Shown here: positions 1 through 14,217 of the stretch, piece by piece
How the letters are laid out: the number at the start of each line of letters is the position of its first letter
Numbering within the stretch: the first letter of the stretch is position 1
NCBI GenBank assembly: GCA_029224185.1
Contig: CM055188.1
Location: 22,905,497 to 22,969,496, forward strand
Reading direction: 5' to 3'
Source: Karalla daura
Taxonomy: Eukaryota > Chordata > Actinopteri > Chaetodontiformes > Leiognathidae
DNA length: 64,000 bases
The notes under the pieces: model-generated
What the model was told of the DNA's origin: nothing
What the model saw: the letters and a program-made list of their open reading frames with translations, nothing else
The model's database searches: none
Made by a program: the position numbers and the translations under genes

Positions 1-3000
1 GGCCTTCAGCACCAGCCACATGTTCTGTCACATTCATCTGACGGTTTTTAACTTGACTTTTCATTTCCTCAATGACATCCCTGTTTGCATTTTTGCATTG
101 TTTTGGTCTTGGTGGTTTTCCTCAGCTAATGCAGGGGTCAAAGGGTAGGGGGTGTCCACCTTTATCACACTGTATTAGAACTGGTCTATCCAGTGTAATC
201 CTCTTTCTGCACGATATGTGCATTTTCAATATAGATCACTTGGTTAAAAAATCACTTTTTAATAAAAATCACTTGGACAAATGTTGTATTTATTGATTGA
301 TTCATTGACTGATGGTTGGTTGCTATGTGGGTGATTGCTTACTTGATTGATTTGTTCATCAAGTTCTGGATGAATTCAATTTCTCAGCATATTTAGATGC
401 GTGATCATGTATGACTTTCACTTGGCTGCTCGATCTTCTGCTCTGGCTTATTTGTGGCCACATTTGACTGTTGGCAGTTACTTTTTTCATCTTGCAATCG
501 GTGAGTGGCATTTCTCTGCATTTTCAATCAAATCATCCTGTTTTTTACTAACTCCTCTCTCTGTCTTCTTCAGATACTCCTGCTCATGGAGCTATGAGTT
601 ACATTTGCGCGTGTGCACGGCCTTCAGCACCAGCCACATGTTCTGTCACATTCATCTGACGGTTTTTAACTTGACTTTCCATTTCCTCAATGACATCCCT
701 GTTTGCATTTTTGCATTGTTTTGGTCTGGGTGGTTTTCCTCAGCTAATGCAGGGGTCAAAGGGCAGGGGGTGTCCACCTTTATCACACTGTATTAGAACT
801 GTTTTATCCAGTGCAATCCTCTTTCTGCACGATATGTGCATTTTCAATAAAGATCACTTGGTTAAAAAATCACTTTTTAATAAAAATCACTTGGACAAAT
901 GTTGTATTTATTGATTGATTCATTGACTGATGGTTGGTTGCTATGTGGGTGATTGCTTACTTGATTGATTTGTTCATCAAGTTCTGGTTGAATTCAATTT
1001 CTCAGCATAGTTAGATGCGTGATCATGTATGATTTTCACTTGGCTGCTCGATCTTCTGCTCTGGCTTATTTGTGGCCACATTTGACTTTTGGCAGTTACT
1101 TTTTGCATCTTGGAATCGGTGAGTGGCATTTCTCTGCATTTTCAATCAAATCATCCTGTTTTGTACTAACTCCTCTCTCTGTCTTCTTCAGATACTCCTG
1201 CTCATGGAGCTATGAAGCTACATTTGCGCGTGTGCACGGCCTTCAGCACCAGCCACATGTTCTGTCACATTCATCTGACGGTTTTTAACATGACTTTTCA
1301 TTTCCTCAATGACATCCCTGTTTGCATTTTTGCATTGTTTTGGTCTGGGTGATTTTCCTCAGCTAAAGCAGGGGTCAAAGGGCAGGGGGTGTCCACCTTT
1401 ATCACACTGTATTAGAACTGGTCTATCCAGTGTAATCCTCTTTCTGCACGATATGTGCATTTTCAATAAACATCACTTGGTTAAAAAATCACTTTTTAAT
1501 AAAAATCACTTGGACAAATGTTGTATTTATTGATTGATTCATTGACTGATGGTTGGTTGCTTTGTGGGTGATTGCTTACTTGATTGATTTGTTCATCAAG
1601 TTCTGGTTGAATTCAATTTCTCAGCATAGTTAGATGCGTGATCATGTATGATTTTCACTTGGCTGCTCGATCTTCTGCTCTGGCTTATTTGTGGCCACAT
1701 TTGACTTTTGGCAGTTACTTTTTGCATCTTGGAATCGGTGAGTGGCATTTCTCTGCATTTTCAATCAAATCATCCTGTTTTGTACTAACTCCTCTCTCTG
1801 TCTTCTTCAGATACTCCTGCTCATGGAGCTATGAAGCTACATTTGTGCGTGTGCACGGCCTTCAGCACCAGCCACATGTTCTGTCACATTCATCTGACGG
1901 TTTTTAACTTGACTTTTCATTTCCTCAATGACATCCCTGTTTGCATTTTTGCATTGTTTTGGTCTGGGTGATTTTCCTCAGCTAAAGCAGGGGTCAAAGG
2001 GCAGGGGGTGTCCACCTTTATCACACTGTATTAGAACTGGTCTATCAAGTGTAATCCTCTTTCTGCACGATATGTGCATTTTCAATAAACATCACTTGGT
2101 TAAAAAATCACTTTTTAATAAAAATCACTTGGACAAATGTTGTATTTATTGATTGATTCATTGACAGACTTCATGGTTGCTATGTGGGTGATTGCTTACT
2201 TGATTGATTTGTTCATCAAGTTCTGGTTGAATTCAATTTCTCAGCATAGTTAGATGCGTGATCATGTATGATTTTCACTTGGCTGCTCTATCTTCTGCCC
2301 TGGCTTATTTGTGGCCACATTTGACTTTTGGCAGTTACTTTTTGCATCTTGGAATCGGTTAGTGGCATTTCTCTGCATTTTCAATCAAATCATCCTGTTT
2401 TGTACTAACTCCTCTCTCTGTCTTCTTCAGATACTCCTGCTCATGGAGCTATGAAGCTACATTTGCGCGTGTGCACGGCCTTCAGCACCAGCCACATGTT
2501 CTGTCACATTCATCTGACGGTTTTGAACTTGACTTTTCATTTCCTCAATGACATCCCTGTTTGCATTTTTGCATTGTTTTGGTCTGAGTGATTTTCCTCA
2601 GCTAAAGCAGGGGTCAAAGGGCAGGGGGTGTCCACCTTTATCACACTGTATTAGAACTGGTCTATCCAGTGTAATCCTCTTTCTGCACGATATGTGCATT
2701 TTCAATAAAGATCACTTGGTTAAAAAATCACTTTTTAATAAAAATCACTTGGACAAATGTTGTATTTATTGATTGATTCATTGACTGATGGTTGGTTGCT
2801 ATGTGGGTGATTGCTTACTTGATTGATTTGTTCATCAAGTTCTGGTTGAATTCAATTTCTCAGCATAGTTAGATGCGTGATCATGTATGATTTTCACTTG
2901 GCTGCTCTATCTTCTGCCCTGGCTTATTTGTGGCCACATTTGACTTTTGGCAGTTACTTTTTGCATCTTGGAATCGGTTAGTGGCATTTCTCTGCATTTT

Positions 3001-6000
3001 CAATCAAATCATCCTGTTTTGTACTAACTCCTCTCTCTGTCTTCTTCAGATACTCCTGCTCATGGAGCTATGAAGTTACATTTGCGCGTGTGCACGGCCT
3101 TCAGCACCAGCCACATGTTCTGTCACATTCATCTGACGGTTTTGAACTTGACTTTTCATTTCCTCAATGACATCCCTGTTTGCATTTTTGCATTGTTTTG
3201 GTCTGGGTGATTTTCCTCAGCTAAAGCAGGGGTCAAAGGGCAGGGGGTGTCCACCTTTATCACACTGTATTAGAACTGGACTATCCAGTGTAATCCTCTT
3301 TCTGCACGATATGTGCATTTTCAATAAAGATCACTTGGTTAAAAAATCACTTTTTAATAAAAATCACTTGGACAAATGTTGTATTTATTGATTGATTCAT
3401 TGACTGATGGTTGGTTGCTATGTGGGTGATTGCTTACTTGATTGATTTGTTCATCAAGTTCTGGTTGAATTCAATTTCTCTGCATAGTTAGATGCGTGAT
3501 CATGTATGATTTTCATTTGGCTGCTCTTTTTTCTGCACTCGCTTTTCTGTGGCCACATTTTACTTTTGACAGTTACTTTATTCATCTTGAATCGGTAAGT
3601 GGCATTTCTCTGCATTTTCAATCAAATCATCCTGTTTTGTACTAACTCCTCTCTCTGTCTTCTTCAGATACTCCTGCTCATGGAGCTATGAAGTTACATT
3701 TGCGCATGTGCACAGCCTTCAGCACCAGCCACATGTTCTGTCACCTTCACCTGACGGTTGTTCACTTGACTTTTCATTTCCTCAATGACATCCCTGTTTG
3801 CATTTTTGCATTGTTTTGGTCTTGGTGATTTTCCTCAGCTAATGCAGGGGTCAAAGGGCAGGGGGTGTCCACCTTTATCACACTGTATTAGAACTGTTCT
3901 ATCCAGTGTCATCCTCTTTCTGCACGATATGTGCATTTTCAATAAAGATCACTTGGTTAAAAAATCACTTTTTAATAAAAATCACTTGGACAAATGTTGT
4001 ATTTATTGATTGATTCATTGACTGATGGTTGGTTGCTATGTGGGTGATTGCTTACTTGATTGATTTGTTCATCAAGTTCTGGTTGAATTCAATTTCTCAG
4101 CATAGTTAGATGCGTGATCATGTATGATTTTCACTTGGCTGCTCTATCTTCTGCCCTGGCTTATTTGTGGCCACATTTGACTTTTGGCAGTTACTTTTTG
4201 CATCTTGGAATCGGTTAGTGGCGTTTCTCTGCATTTTCAATCAAATCATCTTGTTTTGTACTAACTCCTCTCTCTGTCTTCTTCAGATACTCCTGCTCAT
4301 GGAGCTATGAAGCTACATTTGTGCGTGTGCACGGCCTTCAGCACCAGCCACATGTTCTGTCACATTCATCTGACGGTTTTTAACTTGACTTTTCATTTCC
4401 TCAATGACATCCCTGTTTGCATTTTTGCATTGTTTTGGTCTTGGTGGTTTTCCTCAGCTAATGCAGGGGTCAAAGGGTAGGGGGTGTCCACCTTTATCAC
4501 ACTGTATTAGAACTGGTCTATCCAGTGTAATCCTCTTTCTGCACGATATGTGCATTTTCAATAAAGATCACTTGGTTAAAAAATCACTTTTTAATAAAAA
4601 TCACTTGGACAAATGTTGTATTTATTGATTGATTCATTGACTGATGGTTGGTTGCTATGTGGGTGATTGCTTACTTGATTGATTTGTTCATCAAGTTCTG
4701 GTTGAATTCAATTTCTCAGCATAGTTAGATGCGTGATCATGTATGATTTTCACTTGGCTGCTCTATCTTCTGCCCTGGCTTATTTGTGGCCACATTTGAC
4801 TTTTGGCAGTTACTTTTTGCATCTTGGAATCGGTTAGTGGCGTTTCTCTGCATTTTCAATCAAATCATCCTGTTTTGTACTAACTCCTCTCTCTGTCTTC
4901 TTCAGATACTCCTGCTCATGGAGCTATGAAGCTACATTTGCGCGTGTGCACGGCCTTCAGCACCAGCCACATGTTCTGTCACATTCATCTGACGGTTTTT
5001 AACTTGACTTTTCATTTCCTCAATGACATCCCTGTTTGCATTTTTGCATTGTTTTGGTCTTGGTGGTTTTCCTCAGCTAATGCAGGGGTCAAAGGGCAGG
5101 GGGTGTCCACCTTTATCACACTGTATTAGAACTGGTCTATCCAGTGTAATCCTCTTTCTGCACGATATGTGCATTTTCAATATAGATCACTTGGTTAAAA
5201 AATCACTTTTTAATAAAAATCACTTGGACAAATGTTGTATTTATTGATTGATTCATTGACTGATGGTTGGTTGCTATGTGGGTGATTGCTTACTTGATTG
5301 ATTTGTTCATCAAGTTCTGGATGAATTCAATTTCTCAGCATATTTAGATGCGTGATCATGTATGACTTTCACTTGGCTGCTCGATCTTCTGCTCTGGCTT
5401 ATTTGTGGCCACATTTGACTTTTGGCAGTTACTTTTTGCATCTTGGATTCGGTAAGTGGCATTTCTCTGCATTTTCAATCAAATCATCCTGTTTTGTACT
5501 AACTCCTCTCTCTGTCTTCTTCAGATACTCCTGCTCATGGAGCTATGAGTTACATTTGTGAGTGTGCACGGCCTTCAGCACCAGCCACATGTTCTGTCAC
5601 CTTCACCTGACGGTTGTTCACTTGACTTTTCATTTCCTCAATGACATCCCTGTTTGCATTTTTGCATTGTTTTGGTCTTGGTGATTTTCCTCAGCTAATG
5701 CAGGGGTCAAAAGGCAGGGGGTGTCCACCTTTATCACACTGTATTAGAACTGTTCTATCCAGTGTAATCCTCTTTCTGCACGATATGTGCATTTTCAATA
5801 AAGATCACTTGGTTAAAAAATCACTTTTTAATAAAAATCACTTGGACAAATGTTGTATTTATTGATTGATTCATTGACTGATGGTTGGTTGCTATGTGGG
5901 TGATTGCTTACTTGATTGATTTGTTCATCAAGTTCTGGTTGAATTCAACTTCTCAGCATAGTTAGATGCGTGATCATGTATGATTTTCACTTGGCTGCTC

Positions 6001-9000
6001 GATCTTCTGCTCTGGCTTATTTGTGGCCACATTTGACTTTTGGCAGTTACTTTTTGCATCTTGGAATCGGTGAGTGGCATTTCTCTGCATTTTCAATCAA
6101 ATCATCCTGTTTTGTACTAACTCCTCTCTCTGTCTTCTTCAGATACTCCTGCTCATGGAGCTATGAAGCTACATTTGCGCGTGTGCACGGCCTTCAGCAC
6201 CAGCCACATGTTCTGTCACATTCATCTGACGGTTTTTAACAAGACTTTTCATTTCCTCAATGACATCCCTGTTTGCATTTTTGCATTGTTTTGGTCTGGG
6301 TGATTTTCCTCAGCTAAAGCAGGGGTCAAAGGGCAGGGGGTGTCCACCTTTATCACACTGTATTAGAACTGGTCTATCCAGTGTAATCCTCTTTCTGCAC
6401 GATATGTGCATTTTCAATAAACATCACTTGGTTAAAAAATCACTTTTTAATAAAAATCACTTGGACAAATGTTGTATTTATTGATTGATTCATTGACTGA
6501 TGGTTGGTTGCTATGTGGGTGATTGCTTACTTGATTGATTTGTTCATCAAGTTCTGGTTGAATTCAATTTCTCAGCATAGTTAGATGCGTGATCATGTAT
6601 GATTTTCATTTGGCTGCTCTTTTTTCTGCACTCGCTTTTCTGTGGCCACATTTTACTTTTGACAGTTACTTTATTCATCTTGAATCGGTAAGTGGCATTT
6701 CTCTGCATTTTCAATCAAATCATCCTGTTTTGTACTAACTCTTCTCTCTGTCTTCTTCAGATACTCCTGCTCATGGAGCTATGAAGTTACATTTGCGCAT
6801 GTGCACGGCCTTCAGCACCAGCCACATGTTCTGTCACATTCATCTGACGGTTTTTAACTTGACTTTTCATTTCCTCAATGACATCCCTGTTTGCATTTTT
6901 GCATTGTTTTGGTCTGGGTGATTTTCTTCAGCTAATGCAGGGGTCAAAGGGAAGGGGGTGTCCACCTTCATGACACTGTATTAGAACTCTTCGATCCAGT
7001 GTAATCCTCTTTCTGCACGATATGTGCATTTTCAATAAAGATCACTTGGTTAAAAAATCACTTTTTAATAAAAATAACTTGGACAAATGTTGTATTTATT
7101 GATTGATTCATTGACTGATGGTTGGTTGCTATGTGGGTGATTGCTTACTTGATTGATTTGTTCATCAAGTTCTGGTTGAATTCAATTTCTCAGCATAGTT
7201 AGATGCGTGATCATGTATGATTTTCACTTGGCTGCTCGATCTTCTGCCCTGGCTTATTTGTGGCCACATTTGACTTTTGGCAGTTACTTTTTGCATCTTG
7301 GAATCGGTAAGTGGCATTTCTCTGCATTTTCAATCAAATCATCCTGTTTTGTACTAACTCCTCTCTCTGTCTTCTTCAGATACTCCTGCTCATGGAGCTA
7401 TGAAGCTACATTTGCGCGTGTGCACGGCCTTCAGCACCAGCCACATGTTCTGTCACCTTCATCTGACGGTTTTGAACTTGACTTTTCATTTCCTCAATGA
7501 CATCCCTGTTTGCATTTTTGCATTGTTTTGGTCTGGGTGATTTTCCTCAGCTAAAGCAGGGGTCAAAGGGCAGGGGGTGTCCACCTTTATCACACTGTAT
7601 TAGAACTGGTCTATCCAGTGTAATCCTCTTTCTGCACGATATGTGCATTTTCAATAAAGATCACTTGGTTAAAAAATCACTTTTTAATAAAAATCACTTG
7701 GACAAATGTTGTATTTATTGATTGATTCATTGACTGACTTCATGGTTGCTATGTGGGTGATTGCTTACTTGATTGATTTGTTCATCAAGTTCTGGTTGAA
7801 TTCAATTTCTCAGCATAGTTAGATGCGTGATCATGTATGATTTTCACTTGGCTGCTCGATCTTCTGCTCTGGCTTATTTGTGGCCACATTTGACTTTTGG
7901 CAGTTACTTTTTGCATCTTGGAATCGGTGAGTGGCATTTCTCTGCATTTTCAATCAAATCATCCTGTTTTGTACTAACTCCTCTCTCTGTCTTCTTCAGA
8001 TACTCCTGCTCATGGAGCTATGAAGTTACATTTGTGAGTGTGCACGGCCTTCAGCACCAGCCACATGTTCTGTCACCTTCACCTGACGGTTTTTTGACTT
8101 GACTTTTCATTTCCTCAGTGACATCCCTGTTTGCATTTTTGCATTGTTTTGGTCTTGGTGATTTTCCTCAGCTAATGCAGGGGTCAAAGGGCAGGGGGTG
8201 TCCACCTTTATCACACTGTATTAGAACTGTTCTATCCAGTGTAATCCTCTTTCTGCACGATATGTGCATTTTCAATAAAGATCACTTGGTTAAAAAATCA
8301 CTTTTTAATAAAAATCACTTGGACAAATGTTGTATTTATTGATTGATTCATTGACTGATGGTTGGTTGCTATGTGGGTGATTGCTTACTTGATTGATTTG
8401 TTCATCAAGTTCTGGTTGAATTCAATTTCTCAGCATATTTAGATGCGTGATCATGTATGATTTTCATTTGGCTGCTCTTTTTTCTGCACTCGCTTTACTG
8501 TGACCACATTTTACTTTTCACAGTTACTTTATTCATCTTGAATCGGTAAGTGGCATTTCTCTGCATTTTCAATCAAATCATCCTGTTTTGTACTAACTCC
8601 TCTCTCTGTCTTCTTCAGATACTCCTGCACATGGAGCTATGAAGTTACATTTGCGCATGTGCACGGCCTTCAGCACCAGCCACATGTTCTGTCACATTCA
8701 TCTGACGGTTTTTAACTTGACTTTTCATTTCCTCAATGACATCCCTGTTTGCATTTTTGCATTGTTTTGGTCTGGGTGATTTTTTCAGCTAATGCAGGGG
8801 TCAAAGGGCAGGGGGTGTCCACCTTCATCACACTGTATTAGAACTGTTCTATCCAGTGTAATCCTCTTTCTGCACGATATGTGCATTTTCAATAAAGATC
8901 ACTTGGTTAAAAAATCACTTTTTAATAAAAATCACTTGGACAAATGTTGTATTTATTGATTGATTCATTGACTGATGGTTGGTTGCTATGTGGGTGATTG

Positions 9001-10753
9001 CTTACTTGATTGATTTGTTCATCAAGTTCTGGTTGAATTCAATTTCTCAGCATAGTTAGATGCGTGATCATGTATGATTTTCATTTGGCTGCTCTTTTTT
9101 CTGCACTCGCTTTTCTGTGGCCACATTTTACTTTTCACAGTTACTTTATTCATCTTGAATCGGTAAGTGGCATTTCTCTGCATTTTCAATCAAATCATCC
9201 TGTTTTGTACTAACTCCTCTCTCTGTCATCTTCAGATACTCCTGCACATGGAGCTATGAAGTTACATTTGCGCGTGTGCACGGCCTTCAGCACCAGCCAC
9301 ATGTTCTGTCACATTCATCTGACGGTTTTTAACTTGACTTTTCATTTCCTCAATGACATCCCTGTTTGCATTTTTGCATTGTTTTGGTCTGGGTGATTTT
9401 CTTCAGCTAATGCAGGGGTCAAAGGGCAGGGGGTGTCCACCTTCATCACACTGTATTAGAACTCTTCGATCCAGTGTAATCCTCTTTCTGCACGATATGT
9501 GCATTTTCAATAAAAATCACTTGGTTAAAACGTCACTTTTTTAATAAAAATAACTTGGACAAATGTTGTATTTATTGATTGATTCATTGACTGATGGTTG
9601 GTTGCTATGTGGGTGATTGCTTACTTGATTGATTTGTTCATCAAGTTCTGGTTGAATTCAATTTCTCAGCATATTTAGATGCCTGATCATGTATGATTTT
9701 CACTTGGCTGCTCTATCTTGTGGCCACAAAGGCTACATTTTACTTTTGGCAGTTACTTTTTTCATCTTGGAATCGGTAAGTGGCACTTCTCTGCATTTTC
9801 AATCAAATCATCCTGTTTTGTACTAACTCCTCTCTCTGTCTTCTTCAGATACTCCTGCTCATGGAGCTATGAAGTTACATTTGTGAGTGTGCACAGCCTT
9901 CAGCACCAGCCACATGTTCTGTCACATTCATCTGACGGTTTTTAACTTGACTTTTCATTTCCTCAATGACATCCCTGTTTGCATTTTTGCATTGTTTTGG
10001 TCTTGGTGATTTTCCTCAGCTAATGCAGGGGTCAAAGGGTAGGGGGTGTCCACCTTTAACACACTGTATTAGAACTGTTCTATCCAGTGTAATCCTCTTT
10101 CTGCACGATATGTGCATTTTCAATAAAGATCACTTGGTTAAAAAATCACTTTTTAATAAAAATCACTTGGACAACTGTTGTATTTATTGATTGATTCATT
10201 GACTGATGGTTGGTTGCTATGTGGGTGATTGCTTACTTGATTGATTTGTTCATCAAGTTCTGGTTGAATTCAATTTCTCAGCATATTTAGATGCGTGATC
10301 ATGTATGATTTTCACTTGGCTCCTCTTTTTTCTGCACTCGCTTTTCTGTGGCCACATTCTACTTTTCACAGTTACTTTTTTCATCTTGGAATCGGTAAGT
10401 GGCATTTCTCTGCATTTTCAATCAAATCATCCTGTTTTGTACTAACTCCTCTCTCTGTCTTCTTCAGATACTCCTGCTCATGGAGCTATGAAGTTACATT
10501 TGTGAGTGTGCACGGCCTTCAGCACCAGCCACATGTTCTGTCACATTCATCTGACGGTTTTTCACTTGACTTTTCATTTCCTCAATGACATCCCTGTTTG
10601 CATTTTTGCATTGTTTTGGTCTTGGTGATTTTCCTCAGCTAATGCAGGGGTCTAAGGGTAGGGGGTGTCCACCTTTATCATGCTGTATTAGAACTGTTCT
10701 ATCCAGTGTGATCCCCTTCTCTATGATCTGTGCTTTTTCAAAAAAAATCACTT
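1..10753 (+). repeat. Macrosatellite block A, 618-620 bp unit
   Basis: Head-to-tail repeats run from the left edge. Using the motif around 'gacatccctgtttgc' as anchor, copies start near 72, 690, 1309, 1928, 2548, 3167, 3785, 4404, 5023, 5641, 6260, 6878, 7497, 8118, 8735, 9353, 9966 and 10586, giving 18 units. Most belong to the subfamily with 'aataaagatcacttgg' and 'ttggacaaatg', but 9353-9560 carries the other subfamily's 'ggttaaaacgtcac', so types are mixed near this edge. The array starts outside the window. Its last unit degrades at about 10720-10753 and then leaves homology. Short frames of 63-97 codons recur at the same place in every unit and are not independent genes. Direct observation; copy number is by eye. 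Confidence 0.97.
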
Positions 10754-10787
10754 AACGTTGTTTAATCCAATTTGCTTTATTTCACAG
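10754..10787 (+). other. Exit from satellite array A into Ig-like pseudogene intron
   Basis: The last satellite unit is recognisable to 'tttttcaaaaaaaatcactt' at 10753. From there the sequence is unrelated and ends in the pyrimidine-rich acceptor 'ctttatttcacag' at 10787. The array edge thus lies about 35 bp upstream of a decayed exon, inside what was an intron. Confidence 0.6.
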
Positions 10788-11076
10788 CAAATCTTCCTCC
10801 ACCTAAACTTACGGTTAGTCCTCCAGTGATCTCAGAGACTGACTCCATTACACTAAACTACCAGTTTCTTTTGTTTCCTTCAGTGTCCAAGTCATTCTTC
10901 TATAAACAAATGGTTTAAATATAGATGTGGTCTACTATGATCCACTGGATCATAGCTGCTGACCTCAAACCCCAGTTCAACCACTGAGATCAAAGTCTCG
11001 TCTTTATACACTTTAGATTTTTAGGAGGAGAGCTGTCCATCTCCACACAACGCTGTCTCCTCCATTATCATACATG
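10788..11076 (+). pseudogene. Decayed Ig-like domain exon (copy 1)
   Basis: Bounded by acceptor 'ttcacag' and donor 'tacatg|gtgcgt'. The start reads, after a phase-1 join, as ANLPPPKLTVSPPVISETDS, followed by an ITLN strand. This resembles the A/B strands of a repeated extracellular Ig-like domain I associate with teleost membrane proteins. Where a Cys is expected after ITLN, a Tyr codon is present, and stops and frame shifts follow from about 10915. The end again fits the family pattern (SSIIIHG-like). The exact gene family is not identified. It is paralogous in length and ends to the next exon, 77 bp downstream. Confidence 0.5.
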
Positions 11077-11153
11077 GTGCGTTACAGTATGAAATAGTTT
11101 TAATTTGTTAGACTTTTTCAGCTGATCAAATCAAAACATATTTACATTTCCAG

Positions 11154-11447
11154 CACCTCCTTCTACACCTGCATTGACAGTGAATCCACCAGTGGTCACA
11201 CACACAGTCCATTCACACTGAACTGTAAGACTTCTCCATCTATTTCTGTGACTCAGTGTTATCTCTTCCTACAAAGAGAAGAGTCTATTAAAAGTTCCTC
11301 CTGCAAGGTAACCCTGACAGGTACTGATTTGCTGAGGAAGTCAGACCAGAAACCACCTGCTGAGGTTAAAATGCTTATACATCACAGAGACTGGAGAATT
11401 AAGTTCCTGATCTGCACGCAGCACAAAGTCCTCCATCACCATACATG
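11154..11447 (+). pseudogene. Decayed Ig-like domain exon (copy 2)
   Basis: Acceptor 'catttccag' and strong donor 'catg|gtgagt' flank 294 bp. The opening reads APPSTPALTVNPPVVTHT. A one-base insertion near 11208-11215 then breaks the frame. In the next frame come LNC, SVTQCYLFL, a second Cys in SSSCKVTLTGTDLL and AEVKM. Near 11385 a further shift and a TGA at about 11409 occur, before an SSITIH end. Frame breaks make it a pseudogene despite good splice sites. Copies 1 and 2 form a tandem exon duplication, typical of multi-domain receptors. Confidence 0.55.
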
Positions 11448-12738
11448 GTGAGTGATACTCTCATTTTTGCATAGGTCTAGTTAAAATAATGCATTTTGTT
11501 GCGCACGAGCAAAGATTTCTGATTTATTATTGCGTTGGTTGTCCTAACTATTAGACTATTATTAAACTATACAACTATTAGAGCCTTGTGGCTGAAGGTT
11601 TTTCTTCTAACAAATCAGGAGCACACAGTTTAACCAGTCAACTTTCTGAAGATTGAAATCAGCTACTTAATGAATCCAGGCTGGTGTTCTTCTGCTTAGT
11701 GGGAGCAAAAGCCTGCAGTCGCACATCCTTTTGTGGAATAGTTTGGACAGCCCTGCATTGGTGTCAGTGATAAGACTCGTGAAATATGCTTCTCATCCTC
11801 CAGCAGTTTTCACTTCCTGTTTCACCTATGCTTCACAAACAAATGAGACCAGGATGCAGTTTTTAGCCCTCAGTCTTGTGTGATAGACTAAATACTTTAT
11901 GCTTGCCCAGGAATAAAATTAAGTTGTCAAGCAGCACACCACAACAATAGATAGCCTACTTTTCAGCAGCACACTCTACAACTGTATTTTAACTTAACTT
12001 GTGTTCATGCTATGAATGTGTAGAGGAATGGTTATACATTGTTCTATTGTCTTACCTGCCTTGTCGCTAATAATGCTTTAGTATCTTCTCTTTTCCCATG
12101 TGCAAATAATTTGACATGATGAGTTGGTGCACAGCAACTTTTCGGAAATGGAAATGTAAAGTAAAATGTAAAACTAACATTCTGTTTGTTTAGTTTGTTG
12201 CGATTGTTTGTCTTTAGCTCCGATAAACCAACAACAGCTGATGTGAGATTTCAGTTTTCAATCTCTCACGTAGACTCTTTGATACGGTTGTCATATTGAT
12301 GAATACAGCTCATCTTACAGTTCATACACAAGTAACCGTCCCTCTTTAATGAATTATTCCAACATCCAAACCTCACACTGAAAATTGAGAATTACAAAAA
12401 CATTAGTTCAAAGATCCTTTCTTTGTTTGTTGGTTGTGACTTATATTGTGTTGAAATATGAGTGAATAAACAATGACTTCATTTTAACAGCAGAGGGGCT
12501 CCATTCAAACAGTTAAAGAGTTAAAATGGTTTGGATTATTGAGTATTAGTTCATATTATTTCATATAACTCTGGTTTCCGATGGATGGGAATATACAGTA
12601 AGTGTGAGCAGATAAAGAGGAGTGGTATCAAAGCTTCTGCTTCTACCAAAAGCTTGTTCCTTCATACTGGTTCTTCTGTCTCTGATGAGACTGCTCTCCC
12701 TCTCTCTTCCTCCATTCCTTTCATAAAATAATTCACAG
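11448..12738. other. Non-coding stretch, nothing recognised
   Basis: AT-rich sequence without an open frame over 60 codons, tandem repeat or RNA gene that I can recognise. It could be intronic sequence of the Ig-like pseudogene, since it begins with a donor site and ends at an acceptor (12738). That reading is inference. Confidence 0.4.
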
Positions 12739-12788
12739 GGTGGTCATGATGAAACCATCTCTGTTGTCACCTATGAATGTAAAAGATG
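12739..12788 (+). pseudogene. Possible 50 bp exon remnant
   Basis: A pyrimidine-rich tract and 'attcacag' end at 12738, and 'agatg|gtgagc' follows at 12788. The open frame between reads GHDETISVVTYECK. Small juxtamembrane exons of this size follow Ig-like exons in many receptor genes. Weak evidence; could be chance. Confidence 0.2.
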
Positions 12789-13052
12789 GTGAGCAGCCTG
12801 TTTCTGAATGCTTAAAAGTGCATGTTGTTAATACCCTGCTCCCTGAAGACATTCTAACTGTAACATGAACTGTAGCATGGATGATAGAGTCATTTAGAAG
12901 TCTTTGTACTACACATTGAATTATTCAGCCAAATAGTCAGTTTCAAAACTTTATTGTTCATGGTAAGGATACAACCGAATTACAATAACCACCTCTTTTA
13001 TGACCTAATAATTTATTACTTATTATATGTGCAATGTGTTTTGTATGTCTAA

Positions 13053-13054
<2 letters not shown>
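12789..13054. other. Spacer before microsatellite
   Basis: AT-rich, no gene or repeat recognised. Confidence 0.4.
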
Positions 13055-13199
<145 letters not shown>

Positions 13200-13225
13200 T
13201 CTTGTGAATAACCACTCAGTTTCAA

Positions 13226-14217
13226 TGTCAACAATTGCTAAAATTGTCCAAATATGGTAAAAAAAAACGCTTCACTGCTGCACTGTGATGTCACATTCTA
13301 GAACCTTCTAGAATCTAATTCAGAATGATTCTAAATGTTCCATGTGTTGTGTAATCCGGTCACCAGTCACTTGGGCAGACAGCTGCAAAGGTAAGTTCTC
13401 CTCTCCTCGAACAAGAAGAAACATTTCTTCAAACGATGTTTCGGTAAATCACAGTTATCTTCATATTTTATCAGATTATCAAGTGAATTATCAGTTGGCT
13501 TTTCTTCATTTAAAGCATTCGTCTAATTAATGACTTGATTTATTTGCACATTGCAACTGTCTTTGGTTCTTCTCATATATTCCTCTCTCTGTCTTTTTGA
13601 GGTATTTCTGCTTACTAAATTGTGATGTAAGTTGTGTTGTTATATTTTGTACGTCCCATGTCCTAAGTCAGAGGTCACGTTTATCATTTTGCTTTCCATT
13701 TGTAGGATTTCTTGTTTTTACTTCTGTATTTTCAGCATGTCCATTTCTCAACTTGTTTGTAATCTCAAATTGTTTACTTTACTTTCCATTTGTTAAATCT
13801 CTGATTTTTACTTCAGATTTCTTCTTCACTGTGTTTAAAGCATGTTCATTACTCAACACTTTTGCAAGCATTGTTTTTCTCTTGGTAGTTTAAAAGAAAA
13901 ATATCCAAAAAATGTTTCGCTCCATCACCGTGATGTCAAAAAAACTTTAACCAATATAAGACTGAAGATCTCATCCACCAGTCACTAGTCACTTTGACAG
14001 CGAGCTGCAATAGTTGGTGTATAGAAATATGTATGTAACAAATATTAACATATCAGTGTCTTTTCTCTTGTGTTTGCAAATGCTGTGCTTAGTGGAAAAC
14101 TACTGAAGGATGTGTGCATGTTTCATATGTCCCTCTGACCTTTGATTATGTGCAGATCTGAATGTAATTTTTGCTCTGTACTGCTTGCTGCTAGTAAATC
14201 TTCATATATGAAGATTC
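13226..14217 (+). repeat. Strongly diverged satellite relatives, about 635 bp spacing
   Basis: 'aaaaacgcttcactgctgca' near 13265, then 'gtgatgtca', 'caccagtcact' and 'agctgcaa', is echoed near 13902 ('aaaaaatgtttcgctcc', 'gtgatgtca', 'caccagtcact', 'gagctgcaa'), roughly 635 bp later. Within it, 'cctctctctgtctttttgag' (13580-13599), followed by 'gtatttctgcttac' and 'gatgtaagttgtg', lines up with the satellite intron end and exon 2, but the CAG acceptor is lost. I read these as old degenerate copies of the same unit family. Confidence 0.45.

Noticed and set aside
1..10753. CRISPR array
   Set aside because: Repeats are head-to-tail without unique spacers and about 620 bp long in eukaryotic-type sequence.
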